The notes: generated from the sequence alone by a model not told the origin. DNA of 49,354 nt from Opitutus sp. (GCA_009695305.1 SIBG01000023.1:1-49354), one strand, 5' to 3'. Positions 7,768 to 16,965 are shown, counted from the first letter of the stretch. Made by a program: numbers and translations.

Positions 7768-8370
7768 ATGACGAACCTTCACCTGCCGTCCGTTTGCCGG
7801 AGACTTGCCGTTTCCGTAGTCGCCCTGCTCCTCGCCGGCCTGCCGGTCGTTTCCGTCCGCGCGGCGGATGAAGCGCCCGCGCGCAAGACCTACGATCTGC
7901 CCGCCGGCAACGCCGACCAATCGCTCCGCCGTTTCTCCGAGCAGTCGGGCCTGCAGGTGATCTTTCCGTCGGAGGTCGTGCGCGACATCCGCGCCAACGC
8001 CGTGCAGGGCAAGCTCTCCGCGCTGCGCGGCAAAGTCGTGCTCGTCGATTTCTGGGCGACGTGGTGCATCCCGTGCCGCTACGAATCGCCGAACGTGCGG
8101 AAAGTCTACGATGCCTACAAGTCCCGCGGCTTCGAAGTCATCAGCGTCTCCATCGACAAGCCCGAAGACGCCGCGAAAATCCCGGCCGTCGTCGCGGAAG
8201 ACGGCATGACCTGGCGCCACGTGCACGACCTCACGCGCGAAATCCAAAAAACCTACTACGTGACCGCCGTCCCCGCGATGTTCCTGATCGATCAGGACGG
8301 TAAGATCGCCTCCACCGAGGCACGTGGCGAAGTGTTGGAGAGGGAAGTCAAGCGGCTGCTCAAGCTGTAA
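7768..8370 (+). CDS. STN domain-thioredoxin (TlpA) fusion protein
   Basis: A 200-residue exported protein that joins two domains rarely seen together. After a signal peptide (LAVSVVALLLAGLPVVSVRA) comes an STN domain start, as in secretins and FecA-type receptors (YDLPAGNADQSLRRFSEQSG, then LQVIFPSEVVRDIRANAVQG; about 39-78). At KLSALRGKVVLVDFW the sequence switches into a thioredoxin fold, with active site WCIPC (Cys100, Cys103), cis-proline loop VPAMFLIDQDG and the family tail EVKRLLKL. The STN half stops before the usual last helix-strand (compare DDAMARLLRDTGF in the receptor at 22116). ATG 7768 is preferred to GTG 7741 because it starts the signal peptide. It lies downstream of sigma/FecR, so a periplasmic redox input to FecR is possible, but this is inference. 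Confidence 0.87.
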   Translation: MTNLHLPSVCRRLAVSVVALLLAGLPVVSVRAADEAPARKTYDLPAGNADQSLRRFSEQSGLQVIFPSEVVRDIRANAVQGKLSALRGKVVLVDFWATWCIPCRYESPNVRKVYDAYKSRGFEVISVSIDKPEDAAKIPAVVAEDGMTWRHVHDLTREIQKTYYVTAVPAMFLIDQDGKIASTEARGEVLEREVKRLLKL

Positions 8371-8375
8371 GGTGG

Positions 8376-8397
8376 GCGGGCGCGTCCCTGCGCCCGC
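8376..8397. terminator. GC-rich hairpin between convergent genes
   Basis: The stem gcgggcgc/gcgcccgc (8 bp, 6-nt loop) lies between the convergent ends of the STN-TlpA gene (stop at 8370) and the LuxR-type gene (stop at 8408). The position suits a bidirectional terminator, but there is no T-run, so a dispersed palindrome is also possible. Confidence 0.5.
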
Positions 8398-8407
8398 ATG
8401 GGGCTGC

Positions 8408-9589
8408 TCACCGCAACGCCACCATCAGCTTCGCGCGGCTCGTCACGTGCAGTTTCTGAAACACCCCGCTGAGCTGCACCTTCACGCTGCCTTCGCTGCG
8501 CTTCAGCCGTGCGGCGACTTCCTTGTTGCTCAGCCCAGCACACACCAGCTCCGCGAGCCGCCGTTCGTTGGGGGTGAGCCGCGCGCGCAGGTGCCCCGCG
8601 GTCGGCTCCGGCGCACCCGACGGCAGTGCGAGCCCTTCGGGAATCTGCATTCGCACGATGAAGATCGGTTTGATGAGCGCGCTGCCGGTTTCGCGTTGGA
8701 GGGTGATGGTCGCGCGGCTCGTGCCGTCGGCCGAAGCCGCCTCGGTCGAGAGCGGTGCGGGTGCGACCGCGGCGCCGCGGGGTGCCTGCTGCTCCCACGC
8801 GGGCTTCAACGTCGCGCAGGCCGCGGCGATTTCGGGTGGCAGCTTGAACACGTCCGCCGGCGAAAACTGCCGCGCCCGCTTCGGACCGAAATTCCACACC
8901 GCGCACATCGCCATGCCCTCCTGGCTCGCATAGAGCGCGCTCAGATCCCAGTCGAGAAACAGCACGGCCTCCGGTTTCGCGCGATAGAAACTTTCGAGCA
9001 GCCGGCGGCGCCGGCGCTCGCCTTCGAAAATCTTCACGCGCTCGAAGGCCACCGCGATGTGCGGGTGCAGCGCGCGCATCACTTCCATTTCCACCGGCGT
9101 GAAATCGCCCTGCTCGGGCCGGCGGCGCAGCGCGATCGCGGTCTCCACTTTTTCCTCGCGCCAGAACAGCAGGTGCGCCGAGTAGCGCCAGCCGAACGGA
9201 GTCATCACGCGCTGGTAGTAGCGCGTGTCCGGGATCTTCTCCGGGGCCATCACCTGGGTGTGGTGGTAGACGGGAATGCCGGGATTTTTTTCGAGGAACG
9301 GCTGGAAAAAATGCCGGCCCTCCTCCACCACGAGCCGCGACGTTTTCTCGTCGGCTAGCACCCGCGAGTGGCCCGAGGTGAGCCGCCGCGTCGTCGCCTC
9401 CCGCCGCCAGTCGACGTAGTTGACCGACATCACCATCGTATCGTGGGGCGCGAGCGTTTCCAGCAACCGCTGGAGCGCCGCCCACACGCCGTTGAAATCC
9501 ATCGCCCGGTGCAACCCGAGCAGCACGCGTTGCGCCCGCGTCGTGTGAAGGACGGTGGCGGCATCCGGGAGGGCGAGCGTGGCGGTCAT
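8408..9589 (-). CDS. LuxR-type HTH transcriptional regulator
   Basis: A 393-residue regulator on the minus strand. The C-terminal LuxR/GerE helix-turn-helix is clear (LTPNERRLAELVCAGLSNKE, VAARLKRSEGSVKVQLSGVF, about 325-390). Residues about 10-220 look GAF-like, a probable ligand or signal sensor (MDFNGVWAALQRLLETLAPH, TPVEMEVMRALHPHIAVAFE); no phospho-receiver Asp pattern is evident. I chose the ATG at 9589 (MTATLALPD) over an upstream in-frame start at 9625 because the intervening residues are low-complexity Pro/Ala. It is transcribed away from the TBDT at 9857 and shares its upstream region, so it may control that receptor. Its ligand is unknown. Confidence 0.88.
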   Translation of the reverse strand: MTATLALPDAATVLHTTRAQRVLLGLHRAMDFNGVWAALQRLLETLAPHDTMVMSVNYVDWRREATTRRLTSGHSRVLADEKTSRLVVEEGRHFFQPFLEKNPGIPVYHHTQVMAPEKIPDTRYYQRVMTPFGWRYSAHLLFWREEKVETAIALRRRPEQGDFTPVEMEVMRALHPHIAVAFERVKIFEGERRRRRLLESFYRAKPEAVLFLDWDLSALYASQEGMAMCAVWNFGPKRARQFSPADVFKLPPEIAAACATLKPAWEQQAPRGAAVAPAPLSTEAASADGTSRATITLQRETGSALIKPIFIVRMQIPEGLALPSGAPEPTAGHLRARLTPNERRLAELVCAGLSNKEVAARLKRSEGSVKVQLSGVFQKLHVTSRAKLMVALR

Positions 9590-9856
9590 GCGTGGCGGCG
9601 CGGGTGGGGTGGCGGGCGGGATCAAAGTCGTTTTCGTTCCCGGCGATCTTTCTCTTTCCTCTTTCTCTTAATCTTTCTCCTCCGCCGACAAACCCTGACG
9701 AAAGATAAAGATAAAGAAGAACGAGAAAGATTGGCAGTGCGACTTTGGCACTGCCCTCGGACGGGCAGTCCGCCAACATGCACGATCCCACCCGGGAGCC
9801 AAACCTAACCTTCGTAAGGTTGCCGTGGCACCCGCCGTGCGGTTCCTTGGCCCACC
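9590..9856. promoter_or_regulatory. Divergent control region between LuxR-type gene and TBDT
   Basis: A 267-bp region holding both promoters. It contains a long imperfect inverted repeat (9645-9732), an 8-bp hairpin (9733-9740 with 9748-9755; ggcagtgc/gcactgcc) and a compact 6-bp hairpin (aacctt/aaggtt, 9807-9821) just upstream of the receptor start at 9857. The last could be an operator or leader structure. I could not assign -35/-10 boxes reliably. Confidence 0.55.
9645..9732. repeat. Pyrimidine/purine-rich inverted repeat
   Basis: The left arm 9645-9680 is almost all C and T (gatctttctctttcctcttt...). The right arm 9697-9732 is almost all A and G. As reverse complements they match at 29 of 36 positions around a 16-nt loop. 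The composition is very unlike the surrounding GC-rich DNA. Confidence 0.8.
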
Positions 9857-12640
9857 ATGAACCGTAACTCCTACTGGCTCGCGGCGGCGCTATCACTGCT
9901 CGCGCCCGCCTTTGTGTCCGCCCAGACCGCGCCCGCTCCGAGACCCACCGCCACCACCCCCACGGTGCCGGCGACGGCCGTCACGACCACGGAACCCGAG
10001 CCGACCAAACTCGAGGCCGTCGAGGTCACCGGTTCGCGCATCCGGCTCAACGCCGGCGAGGCCACCGCCCTGCCAGTCTTCACCCTCGACCGCATTCAGC
10101 TCGAGGAACTCGGCGTGAATCGCCTCGCCGACCTCCGTTACGCGATCCCGCAGCTCGCGCCCGCGGTCGGCTTCAACGACAATCTCGTCAACGGCGGCCC
10201 GTCGCGCGGCCAGATGGTGAGCACGTCCTTCAATCTCCGCGGCCTCGGCGGCAACTCCACGCTCGTCCTCGTCGACGGCCTCCGCGTCCCGCACTCCGGC
10301 CAGGAAGCGCCCGGCGGCGCCGGCGGACGCGAGGACTTCAACGTCGACGGCATTCCCGTTTCTGCCATCGAGCGCGTCGAGATTCTGACCGAGGGCGCGG
10401 GCGCCATCTACGGCTCCGAAGCCATCGGCGGCGTGGTCAACATCATCCTCAAGAAGAATTACACCGGCGCGGAAATCACGATCAACTACGACAACGCCTT
10501 CGACAAGGACGTCGGCCAGACGGCTATCAGCCTCACGGCAGGCGTCACGCGCGGAAAATTGAAGACCATGCTGACCGCGAGCTGGGAACACCAAAACGCG
10601 ATGATGTCGCGCGACCGGTGGTTCACAGCCTATAGCGACACGACGAAATATGGCGCGGCTGCGCCGCAGGCGTTTTTCCTCCAGCAGCCGCCGCTTGTCG
10701 GCGGATTGCTCGCGAGCACCAACTCGCCGCAGAACGCCGCGCAGGCCAACCTCCCCGGCCTCACCACCAACTTCGTCGCGATCCCGGCCGGCGCACGCGG
10801 CGCCACGCTGCCGGTCGCGAGCTACGCGGCGGGAGTCTGGGGCGAGCGCATGGACCCCAATCAATACTCCACCTCGATCGATCCGGCCAAGCGCCGCAAC
10901 ATCGTCCTCAACGCCGACTACGACTACGCCGGCTGGCTGAAGCCCTACCTCAAGCTGCGCTGGAGCCGCTTCGAAAATACGTTCAAGAGCACGCCCACCA
11001 CGCTCAACGCGCAGTCGCTGCCCGTGGGTTACCCGGGCAATCCGTTTTCCACGGCGGTGTTTCTCAAGAAAACTTTCTGGGACATGCCGGTGGCGCAGCA
11101 GAATTCGTTTCACGAAAACTCCGGCCTCGTCGCCGGCGTGCGCGGCAACCTCGCCGACGGCTGGCTGCGCGGCTGGCGCTACGACGCCACCGCCTCGTTC
11201 GCGCGCAACATCATCTACGACGACCAAATCGCCGTCGGTTTCAACAACGCCCTGCTCACCGCCGCGATCAACAACGCCAATCCCGCCCTGCGCCCCATCC
11301 TCACCTACGACAGCGCCACGCCCGGCGCCGATCCGAATCCTCCCGGCTATCTCCTCAGCCTGATGCCGACCTTCGATCACCGCGACGTGACCAATGTGGC
11401 GCAATACACGTTGAACTTCGACGGCAAGGTCTGGACCGGTTGGGCCGGCGACATCAACGCGGCGGTCGGCGGCGAGTCCTCGACGGAGAAAGTGAAATTC
11501 TCGCGCCAGCCGGGCGACCCCTCCCTCAGCTTTGCGCTCACCCGGCCGGTCAGCCGCACCACGTCGGCGACCTATGTCGAGGTGCGGGTGCCGCTGCTCT
11601 CGGCCCGCCAAAAAATTCCGCTGGTGCACTGGCTCGAAGTTTCCGGCGCCGTCCGCGCCGAACACTTCTCCGATCTCGGCGGCCACAACACCCCGCAATA
11701 CACCGCGCTGTTCCAGCCCGTCACCTGGATCACGCTCCGCACCTCGCGCCGCGAGGGCTTCAAAGCGCCCCGCACCTACGATCTGCAGGCCCCGATCTTC
11801 GCCTCCACGGCCACGCTCACCACGACCAGCAACGTGATCGATCGCCAGCGCAACAACGAGCTCGTGCTCGGCGTCGTCAACAGCATCACGGGCGGCAATC
11901 CCACGCTCAAGCCCGAGACTTCCGTTTCCAAAAAAGGCGGCATCGTGATCGACGTGCCCGGCAGTTGGTTCAAGGGCCTTTCGCTCTCCGCCGATTACTG
12001 GCAGACCTACTACGTCAACAAGGTCGGCGCGCCGGGCCGCCAGGTGCTCATCGATTATTTCCCGGAGCGCATCACGCGCGGCCCGTCCACCGGCGGCCTG
12101 CCCGGCCTGATCACCGGCTTCGACACCAGCAACATCAACCAAGCCGGCCAGAAGGCGAAGGGCATCGACTACCAAATGTCCTATCAGCGCCGGTTCAGCT
12201 TCGGCGTCGTGCGCGCGTCCGCCGGCCTCTCCGATCCGGCCCCCGTCATCACCCAGTCTACGCCCGCGGCGATCCCGACCTCCACCTTCGGCCAGTTGCC
12301 GCGGCGCACGAGCGGCTCGCTCTTCTGGTCGCGCGACGCCTGGAACGCCGGCGTCAGCTACAGCTACCAGGCCCGCTATTTGATCAGCGGCCCCACCGGC
12401 ACCTACTATCCGTCGGTGATCCTGTTCAATCCCCAGGTCTCTTACAACTTCGCCAAGAATCAGGACTTTGGCGACAAGGCCGGCGCCTGGTGGGCGCGCG
12501 CGCTGGCCGGCAGCAAGATCAGCGTGACGATTCCCAACGCTTTGGAGCGCGAGCCGTCGAACAACGAAGTGCTCGCCGGCCGCATCGTCGTCGACCCGCG
12601 CCTGCGCCGCTACGTCCTCTCGCTCACGAAGAAACTCTGA
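9857..12640 (+). CDS. TonB-dependent outer-membrane receptor
   Basis: A 927-residue TonB-dependent receptor. The signal peptide is LAAALSLLAPAFVSAQ. A Pro/Thr-rich linker precedes the TonB-box region (LEAVEVTGSRIRL, about 53-65). The plug (about 65-210) contains FNLRGLGGNSTLVLVDGLRV, AIERVEILTEGAGAIYG and AIGGVVNIILKKNY. The barrel ends RRYVLSLTKKL. There is no STN domain. It is followed 79 bp later by a TlpA gene, the same order as the cassettes at 16 and 14175. A divergent LuxR-type regulator upstream may control it. The three STN-less receptors share plug wording and look like paralogs expanded within the lineage; the ligand is not predictable from sequence. Confidence 0.96.
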   Translation: MNRNSYWLAAALSLLAPAFVSAQTAPAPRPTATTPTVPATAVTTTEPEPTKLEAVEVTGSRIRLNAGEATALPVFTLDRIQLEELGVNRLADLRYAIPQLAPAVGFNDNLVNGGPSRGQMVSTSFNLRGLGGNSTLVLVDGLRVPHSGQEAPGGAGGREDFNVDGIPVSAIERVEILTEGAGAIYGSEAIGGVVNIILKKNYTGAEITINYDNAFDKDVGQTAISLTAGVTRGKLKTMLTASWEHQNAMMSRDRWFTAYSDTTKYGAAAPQAFFLQQPPLVGGLLASTNSPQNAAQANLPGLTTNFVAIPAGARGATLPVASYAAGVWGERMDPNQYSTSIDPAKRRNIVLNADYDYAGWLKPYLKLRWSRFENTFKSTPTTLNAQSLPVGYPGNPFSTAVFLKKTFWDMPVAQQNSFHENSGLVAGVRGNLADGWLRGWRYDATASFARNIIYDDQIAVGFNNALLTAAINNANPALRPILTYDSATPGADPNPPGYLLSLMPTFDHRDVTNVAQYTLNFDGKVWTGWAGDINAAVGGESSTEKVKFSRQPGDPSLSFALTRPVSRTTSATYVEVRVPLLSARQKIPLVHWLEVSGAVRAEHFSDLGGHNTPQYTALFQPVTWITLRTSRREGFKAPRTYDLQAPIFASTATLTTTSNVIDRQRNNELVLGVVNSITGGNPTLKPETSVSKKGGIVIDVPGSWFKGLSLSADYWQTYYVNKVGAPGRQVLIDYFPERITRGPSTGGLPGLITGFDTSNINQAGQKAKGIDYQMSYQRRFSFGVVRASAGLSDPAPVITQSTPAAIPTSTFGQLPRRTSGSLFWSRDAWNAGVSYSYQARYLISGPTGTYYPSVILFNPQVSYNFAKNQDFGDKAGAWWARALAGSKISVTIPNALEREPSNNEVLAGRIVVDPRLRRYVLSLTKKL

Positions 12641-12646
12641 CCCGTC

Positions 12647-12704
12647 GGGGCGTCGCTTGCCGACGCCCGGTTTGCGGAAGGCGGGCGTCGTCAAGCGACG
12701 CCCC
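12647..12704. repeat. Palindromic repeat between TBDT and TlpA
   Basis: The arms 12647-12668 and 12683-12704 match at 21 of 22 as reverse complements (left arm begins ggggcgtcgcttg) with a 14-nt loop. It fills most of the 79-bp gap between receptor and partner gene and could partly terminate transcription or stabilise the upstream message. Confidence 0.88.
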
Positions 12705-12719
12705 TACAACTCGTTCGCC

Positions 12720-13931
12720 ATGAAAAAACTCCTTCTCACCCTCGCCGCGCTCGCGTCACTCCCCGCGCTCGCGCTGGCCGCCGAGCAACCTTCCACCGCC
12801 AGCGCCCCGAAATCCCAAGCTGACCTCGACTACGACGCCGTGTGGGCAATCTATCGCGCGCCGGCTACCCCGGGCCTCGAGCGCAAGGACCGCGCATGGT
12901 GGGAGGAATCGGACAAAAAATACCGCCAGTTCTCCGAGGCCGTTCGCGCCTTCGCGGCCAAATATCCGACAGACCCGCGCCGTTACGAAGGCCTCGTGCA
13001 GTCGAGCTACACCCGCCCGTGGTTCCTCACCGGCTTCAAGCCCGAGTTCGACACCCGCGCCAGCGAGACGAACATCACTGTCGATCAGGCCGCACTCAAC
13101 GCCTTCCGCGCGTCCCAGTTGAAATATCTCGCCGAGGTCGTCACCGCGCCCGACGCCACCACGCGCCAGCGCGGCGGCGGTTTCGCCGCCTACCTCGTCG
13201 ACACCCGCGCCGACGCGAAAGATCGCGGCGTGCCCTTCGACCTCGCGCCGGCCCACGCCGTGGTCGAGCGCGTCATCGAAAGAATGCCCGACGAGCGCGC
13301 GCTGGTCGTTGTCGATCAATTCATCGTGGCGCTGAAGCAACATTCGCCCGACGAAGCGAAGGCCTTCGAGGCGAAGCTCCAGTCGATCCCGTCGCTCGCC
13401 ACCGCGGTCGCCGCCGCCGAGGTGAAGCGCCAGCAAGCCGCCGCCGAGAAGACGAAACGCGTGGCCGACCTCAGCTCCGTCAAGTTCACCGCTGCCGACG
13501 GGCGTGAAGTCGATATCGCCGCACTCAAGGGCAAGGTCGTCCTCATCGATTTCTGGGCCACATGGTGCGGCCCGTGTATTGCCGAGCTGCCCAACGTCGT
13601 CGCCGCCTACAACAAATACCACGACAAGGGCTTCGAGGTCATCGGCATCACGCTGGAAAATCCCGGCGTGATCGCGAAGGACGCATCCGCCGCGACGGTC
13701 GCGGAAAAAATGGCCGCCGCGAAAAAGAAGATGCTCGATTTCGCCGCCAAGAACGCGATGCCCTGGCCGCAGTTCTTCGACGGCACGGGCTGGGAAAATC
13801 CCTACACGGCGAAATACGGCATCCGTGGCATCCCCGCGATGTATCTGCTCGATCGGGAGGGCAAGGTGGTCTCGCTCGACGCCCGTGGCCCGAAGCTCGA
13901 GTCCGAGATCAAGCGGCTGCTGAAATTGTAG
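12720..13931 (+). CDS. TlpA-family thioredoxin-like disulfide reductase
   Basis: A 403-residue exported thioredoxin-fold protein. The signal peptide is KKLLLTLAALASLPALALAA; ATG 12720 is chosen over an earlier in-frame start (12657) that lies in a palindromic repeat. The helical N-terminal domain (about 25-240) carries KYPTDPRRYEGLV and PWFLTGFKPEF, matching the paralog at 16966. A charged helix (AAAEVKRQQAAAEKTKRVAD) links to FTAADGREVDIAALKGK and the active site WCGPC (Cys283, Cys286). The cis-proline loop is GIPAMYLLDREGK and the tail EIKRLLKL. It probably keeps a receptor ligand, or partners in its handling, reduced in the periplasm. It is paired with the receptor ending at 12640. Confidence 0.92.
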   Translation: MKKLLLTLAALASLPALALAAEQPSTASAPKSQADLDYDAVWAIYRAPATPGLERKDRAWWEESDKKYRQFSEAVRAFAAKYPTDPRRYEGLVQSSYTRPWFLTGFKPEFDTRASETNITVDQAALNAFRASQLKYLAEVVTAPDATTRQRGGGFAAYLVDTRADAKDRGVPFDLAPAHAVVERVIERMPDERALVVVDQFIVALKQHSPDEAKAFEAKLQSIPSLATAVAAAEVKRQQAAAEKTKRVADLSSVKFTAADGREVDIAALKGKVVLIDFWATWCGPCIAELPNVVAAYNKYHDKGFEVIGITLENPGVIAKDASAATVAEKMAAAKKKMLDFAAKNAMPWPQFFDGTGWENPYTAKYGIRGIPAMYLLDREGKVVSLDARGPKLESEIKRLLKL

Positions 13932-13955
13932 GGACGCAGACATGCTGTGTCCTAC
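13928..13955. terminator. Hairpin overlapping the TlpA stop codon
   Basis: An 11-bp stem with one bulged G and a 5-nt loop (gtagg.../...cctac). It includes the TAG stop of the TlpA gene. Its place at the end of the cassette suits a terminator, although no T-run follows. Confidence 0.55.
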
Positions 13956-14174
13956 GAGAATTGGGTTGGGTGAAAATTGGGCGCCGTTCACCCGGTCTGC
14001 CCTTTTGCTGCCGTGTGCCAGGGGCGCGAGCAGCCTCGCGACATTAGGGACCCGAGGCGTCGGCGGTTCCCGCCGGAGGCCGGCCGCGTTGCGCGCAAGC
14101 TCGCGCCCTTCCGGCCTGTCTCGTGCGGCCCTTTCGCCTCGTCTGCATGGCGCCGCCCTTTCAACGTCTCACCC

Positions 14175-16919
14175 ATGGCCAACGCACCCCTCCACCGTCT
14201 GCGCGAGTTGTTCCCGCGCTTTTTAGTCCTGACCGGATTCGCCCTCGCCAGCGCAGCGCTGTGCGCGGCCGACGCCCCCAGGCCTCCCGCCGGTCCCCCA
14301 GGAGATCCAGCGGCCGGCCCGACGGTCACGATGCAGGCCTTCGAGGTCACTGGCTCGCGGCTGCGCTCCTTCGCGGGCGAGGTCGACATCAATAACGTGA
14401 TTTCCGTTGATCGCACAACCATCGAGGAGCAGGGCGTGCAGAGCATCGCCGACCTGCGCGCGCTGATCCCGCAGTTGTCCGTGGCGGCCAACTCTGCGTT
14501 CACGGGCAACATCACGAGTGGCACCCAAGTCGACGGCATCGCCAATTTTCAGCTGCGCGGACTCAACGGCAACGCCACACTCGTTCTCATCGACGGCCGC
14601 CGCCTGCCGCGCACCCGTCAGACCGGCGTCAGCAGCGACTACGACATCTACGGCATTCCGATTTCCGCGATCGAGCGGATCGAGGTGCTGCCCGACGGCG
14701 GGAGTTCCGTCTACGGCTCCGATGCGCTCGGCGGCGTCGTGAACCTCATTCTCCGCAAAGGTTACCGCGGCTCCGAACTCGAGTTGTCCTACGAAAACAC
14801 GTTCAAAACCGATTCCGCCGTCATGCGCTACAACCTCACGTCAGGTTACAGCGTCGGCAAACTCTCGCTCAATCTCACCGCCAACTACGAAACGCAAAAT
14901 GCCCTCGCCGGCGTCGACCGCTGGTGGGCCGGCACCAGCGATCGCCGCTTCCTCGGCGCGACGACGGACGGCCGCTCCTCCGTTCCCGTCGGCGGTCGCA
15001 TCCGCGTGGGGACCGGCACCTTCCCCGGCACGGCGACCAGCATCCTCCGCATTCCCACCGGCTCGGATGGGAAAAACGTCACCGCGCAGAACTACATCAA
15101 CGCCGGCGTGCCCGCCGACGAGGATCGCTACGACTCCGCGGCCCGCCAGAACCTCATCAACGAGAGCCGCCGTCAGGCCTACACCCTGCGCGCCGATTAC
15201 CGCGTGCGCGACTGGCTGCGGCCCCGCGTCGATTTCCGCTGGAACCGGGCGATCAACTTCGGCAAAGGCAATCCGCTCGGCGCGATTCAGAATCCCACCA
15301 TCCCCGTCGGGCGGCTGGGCAATCCGTTCAACGTGCCCATCATCGTCGAAAAATATTTCTGGGAGTTCGGCTACGGCGATCGGAAATACACCACGACCGA
15401 CACGAGCGTGGTCTTCGGGATCGACGGCAAACTGCCTCGCGAATGGCGCTACAGCGCCGGCCTCCAGTTTCAAAAGAAAGCCCCCGAGATCGAGGAGACG
15501 GTGAACCAGTGGAACCTCACGCCGCTCAACGCCGCCATCACCGATCCCACCCAGTCCATCATCGTCGCGCACGACAGCCGCAAGGGCGCCGCGAATGCCG
15601 CGGGTGCCCTCGAGCAGTTTTTTTTCCTCGATCCCAGCGGCGAGCCCAACCGGATTTGGTCCTACGATTTCAAGGCCGACGGCCCGGTCTACACTCTGCC
15701 CGCCGGCGCCATTCAGACGGCCTTCGGCTGGGAAAGCCGGCAGGACTACGTGAAGTTCCTCCGCCGCAATCCGAACGATACGACGCAGGCCGCCGAGCCG
15801 AAGGGGCACCGGCTCACGAATTCCTATTTCGCCGAGGTCAAGGTGCCGCTGCTGGGTGCCAAGAAGAATTTCGTCCTCGCGCGCAGCCTGAGCCTGAGCG
15901 GCTCCGGCCGCTATGATCGTTACGAGGACGCGGCGACCTCCACCGCGAAAACCTTCTCGGGCGGCGCGAGCTGGAAACCGTTCAAGTGGCTCGCGTTTCG
16001 CGGCACCCGCAACGAGGGCTTCAAGGTCCCGCTGCTCACCGACCTCAACCGCAACCCCTCTACGGCCGCCACGCAGTTCGGGCTCACGGGCACGTTTGTG
16101 CTGTTCGATACCGCGCGCAACGAGCAGTTCCTCGGCAACATCCCGCGGCTCCTCGCCGGCAATCCCAACCTCAAGCCGGAGCGGTCCGAGAGCCTCAACG
16201 GCGGCATCGCCGTCGATGTGCCGTTCGTGAAGGGACTCACCTTCGACGTCTCGTTCTGGGACACGAAGATTCACGACCAGGTCGCGACGCTCAGCAACCT
16301 CCAGGACATGTTCGTTCTGTTTCCCGAAAAATTCGGCCGCGCCGCGCCGACGGCCGCCGACCTTGCCGCCGGGAAACCGGGCGTGATCAACTTCCTCGAT
16401 TTCACGCCCGTGAACGTCTCGCTGCGCTCGATGTCGGGCTACGACATGCGGCTCAGTTACACCGTGGGCACGCAGCGCTTCGGCCGCTTCGTCCTCAACG
16501 CCGCCGGCACGCAGCAGACCCGCAACCGCAGCTTCATCCGCCCGGGTGCCGCCGGCGTGGCGACGGTTGGGCTCGCCAACCGCCCGCTCCGCCTCACGGG
16601 CAACCTCAACTGGACGCGCGGCCCGTGGGCCGCAACCGTCACGCACGTCTGGCAGGAAGCCTACCGCGTCAGCATCACCACCGGCCCCGACTGGCCGATC
16701 TACACGAACTGGAACGCCAACGTTTCCTACAACTTCACCAAGACCGCGCTCGCGCAGCATGCCGGCTGGATCGGTCGCGCCTTCGACCGGGCGCGCCTGA
16801 ACTTCGCCGTGATGAACGTGCTCGAGGAAGGCGTCGCGTTTTCCCCGACCGGCGGCATCTCGCCCTACATCGATTCGCGCCTGCGCCGCTACACCGTCAC
16901 CTTGCGCAAGGGACTCTGA
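14175..16919 (+). CDS. TonB-dependent outer-membrane receptor
   Basis: A 914-residue TonB-dependent receptor. ATG 14175 is preferred to the in-frame ATG 13977, because it starts a normal signal peptide (FLVLTGFALASAALCAADA) and the earlier stretch is Arg-rich without family features. The TonB-box-like segment is MQAFEVTGSRLR (about 52-63). The plug (about 65-205) has FQLRGLNGNATLVLIDGRRL, AIERIEVLPDGGSSVYG and ALGGVVNLILRKGY. The barrel ends RRYTVTLRKGL. It lacks STN. A TlpA gene follows 46 bp downstream, making the third receptor-TlpA pair. It is similar in layout to the receptor at 9857, suggesting cassette duplication followed by divergence. Confidence 0.96.
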   Translation: MANAPLHRLRELFPRFLVLTGFALASAALCAADAPRPPAGPPGDPAAGPTVTMQAFEVTGSRLRSFAGEVDINNVISVDRTTIEEQGVQSIADLRALIPQLSVAANSAFTGNITSGTQVDGIANFQLRGLNGNATLVLIDGRRLPRTRQTGVSSDYDIYGIPISAIERIEVLPDGGSSVYGSDALGGVVNLILRKGYRGSELELSYENTFKTDSAVMRYNLTSGYSVGKLSLNLTANYETQNALAGVDRWWAGTSDRRFLGATTDGRSSVPVGGRIRVGTGTFPGTATSILRIPTGSDGKNVTAQNYINAGVPADEDRYDSAARQNLINESRRQAYTLRADYRVRDWLRPRVDFRWNRAINFGKGNPLGAIQNPTIPVGRLGNPFNVPIIVEKYFWEFGYGDRKYTTTDTSVVFGIDGKLPREWRYSAGLQFQKKAPEIEETVNQWNLTPLNAAITDPTQSIIVAHDSRKGAANAAGALEQFFFLDPSGEPNRIWSYDFKADGPVYTLPAGAIQTAFGWESRQDYVKFLRRNPNDTTQAAEPKGHRLTNSYFAEVKVPLLGAKKNFVLARSLSLSGSGRYDRYEDAATSTAKTFSGGASWKPFKWLAFRGTRNEGFKVPLLTDLNRNPSTAATQFGLTGTFVLFDTARNEQFLGNIPRLLAGNPNLKPERSESLNGGIAVDVPFVKGLTFDVSFWDTKIHDQVATLSNLQDMFVLFPEKFGRAAPTAADLAAGKPGVINFLDFTPVNVSLRSMSGYDMRLSYTVGTQRFGRFVLNAAGTQQTRNRSFIRPGAAGVATVGLANRPLRLTGNLNWTRGPWAATVTHVWQEAYRVSITTGPDWPIYTNWNANVSYNFTKTALAQHAGWIGRAFDRARLNFAVMNVLEEGVAFSPTGGISPYIDSRLRRYTVTLRKGL

Positions 16920-16965
16920 ACCGGGGCCGCGGGCTGGCTCGCGACCTCACCGAATCACTATCGCC

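Noticed and set aside
9893..12694. A 933-codon minus-strand frame opposite the receptor at 9857
   Set aside because: It shows no domain or signal peptide, and the opposite strand encodes a complete TonB receptor. It is an antisense shadow.
13932..14174. N-terminal extension of the receptor at 14175 from ATG 13977
   Set aside because: The 66 extra residues are Arg/Pro-rich and would bury the signal peptide.
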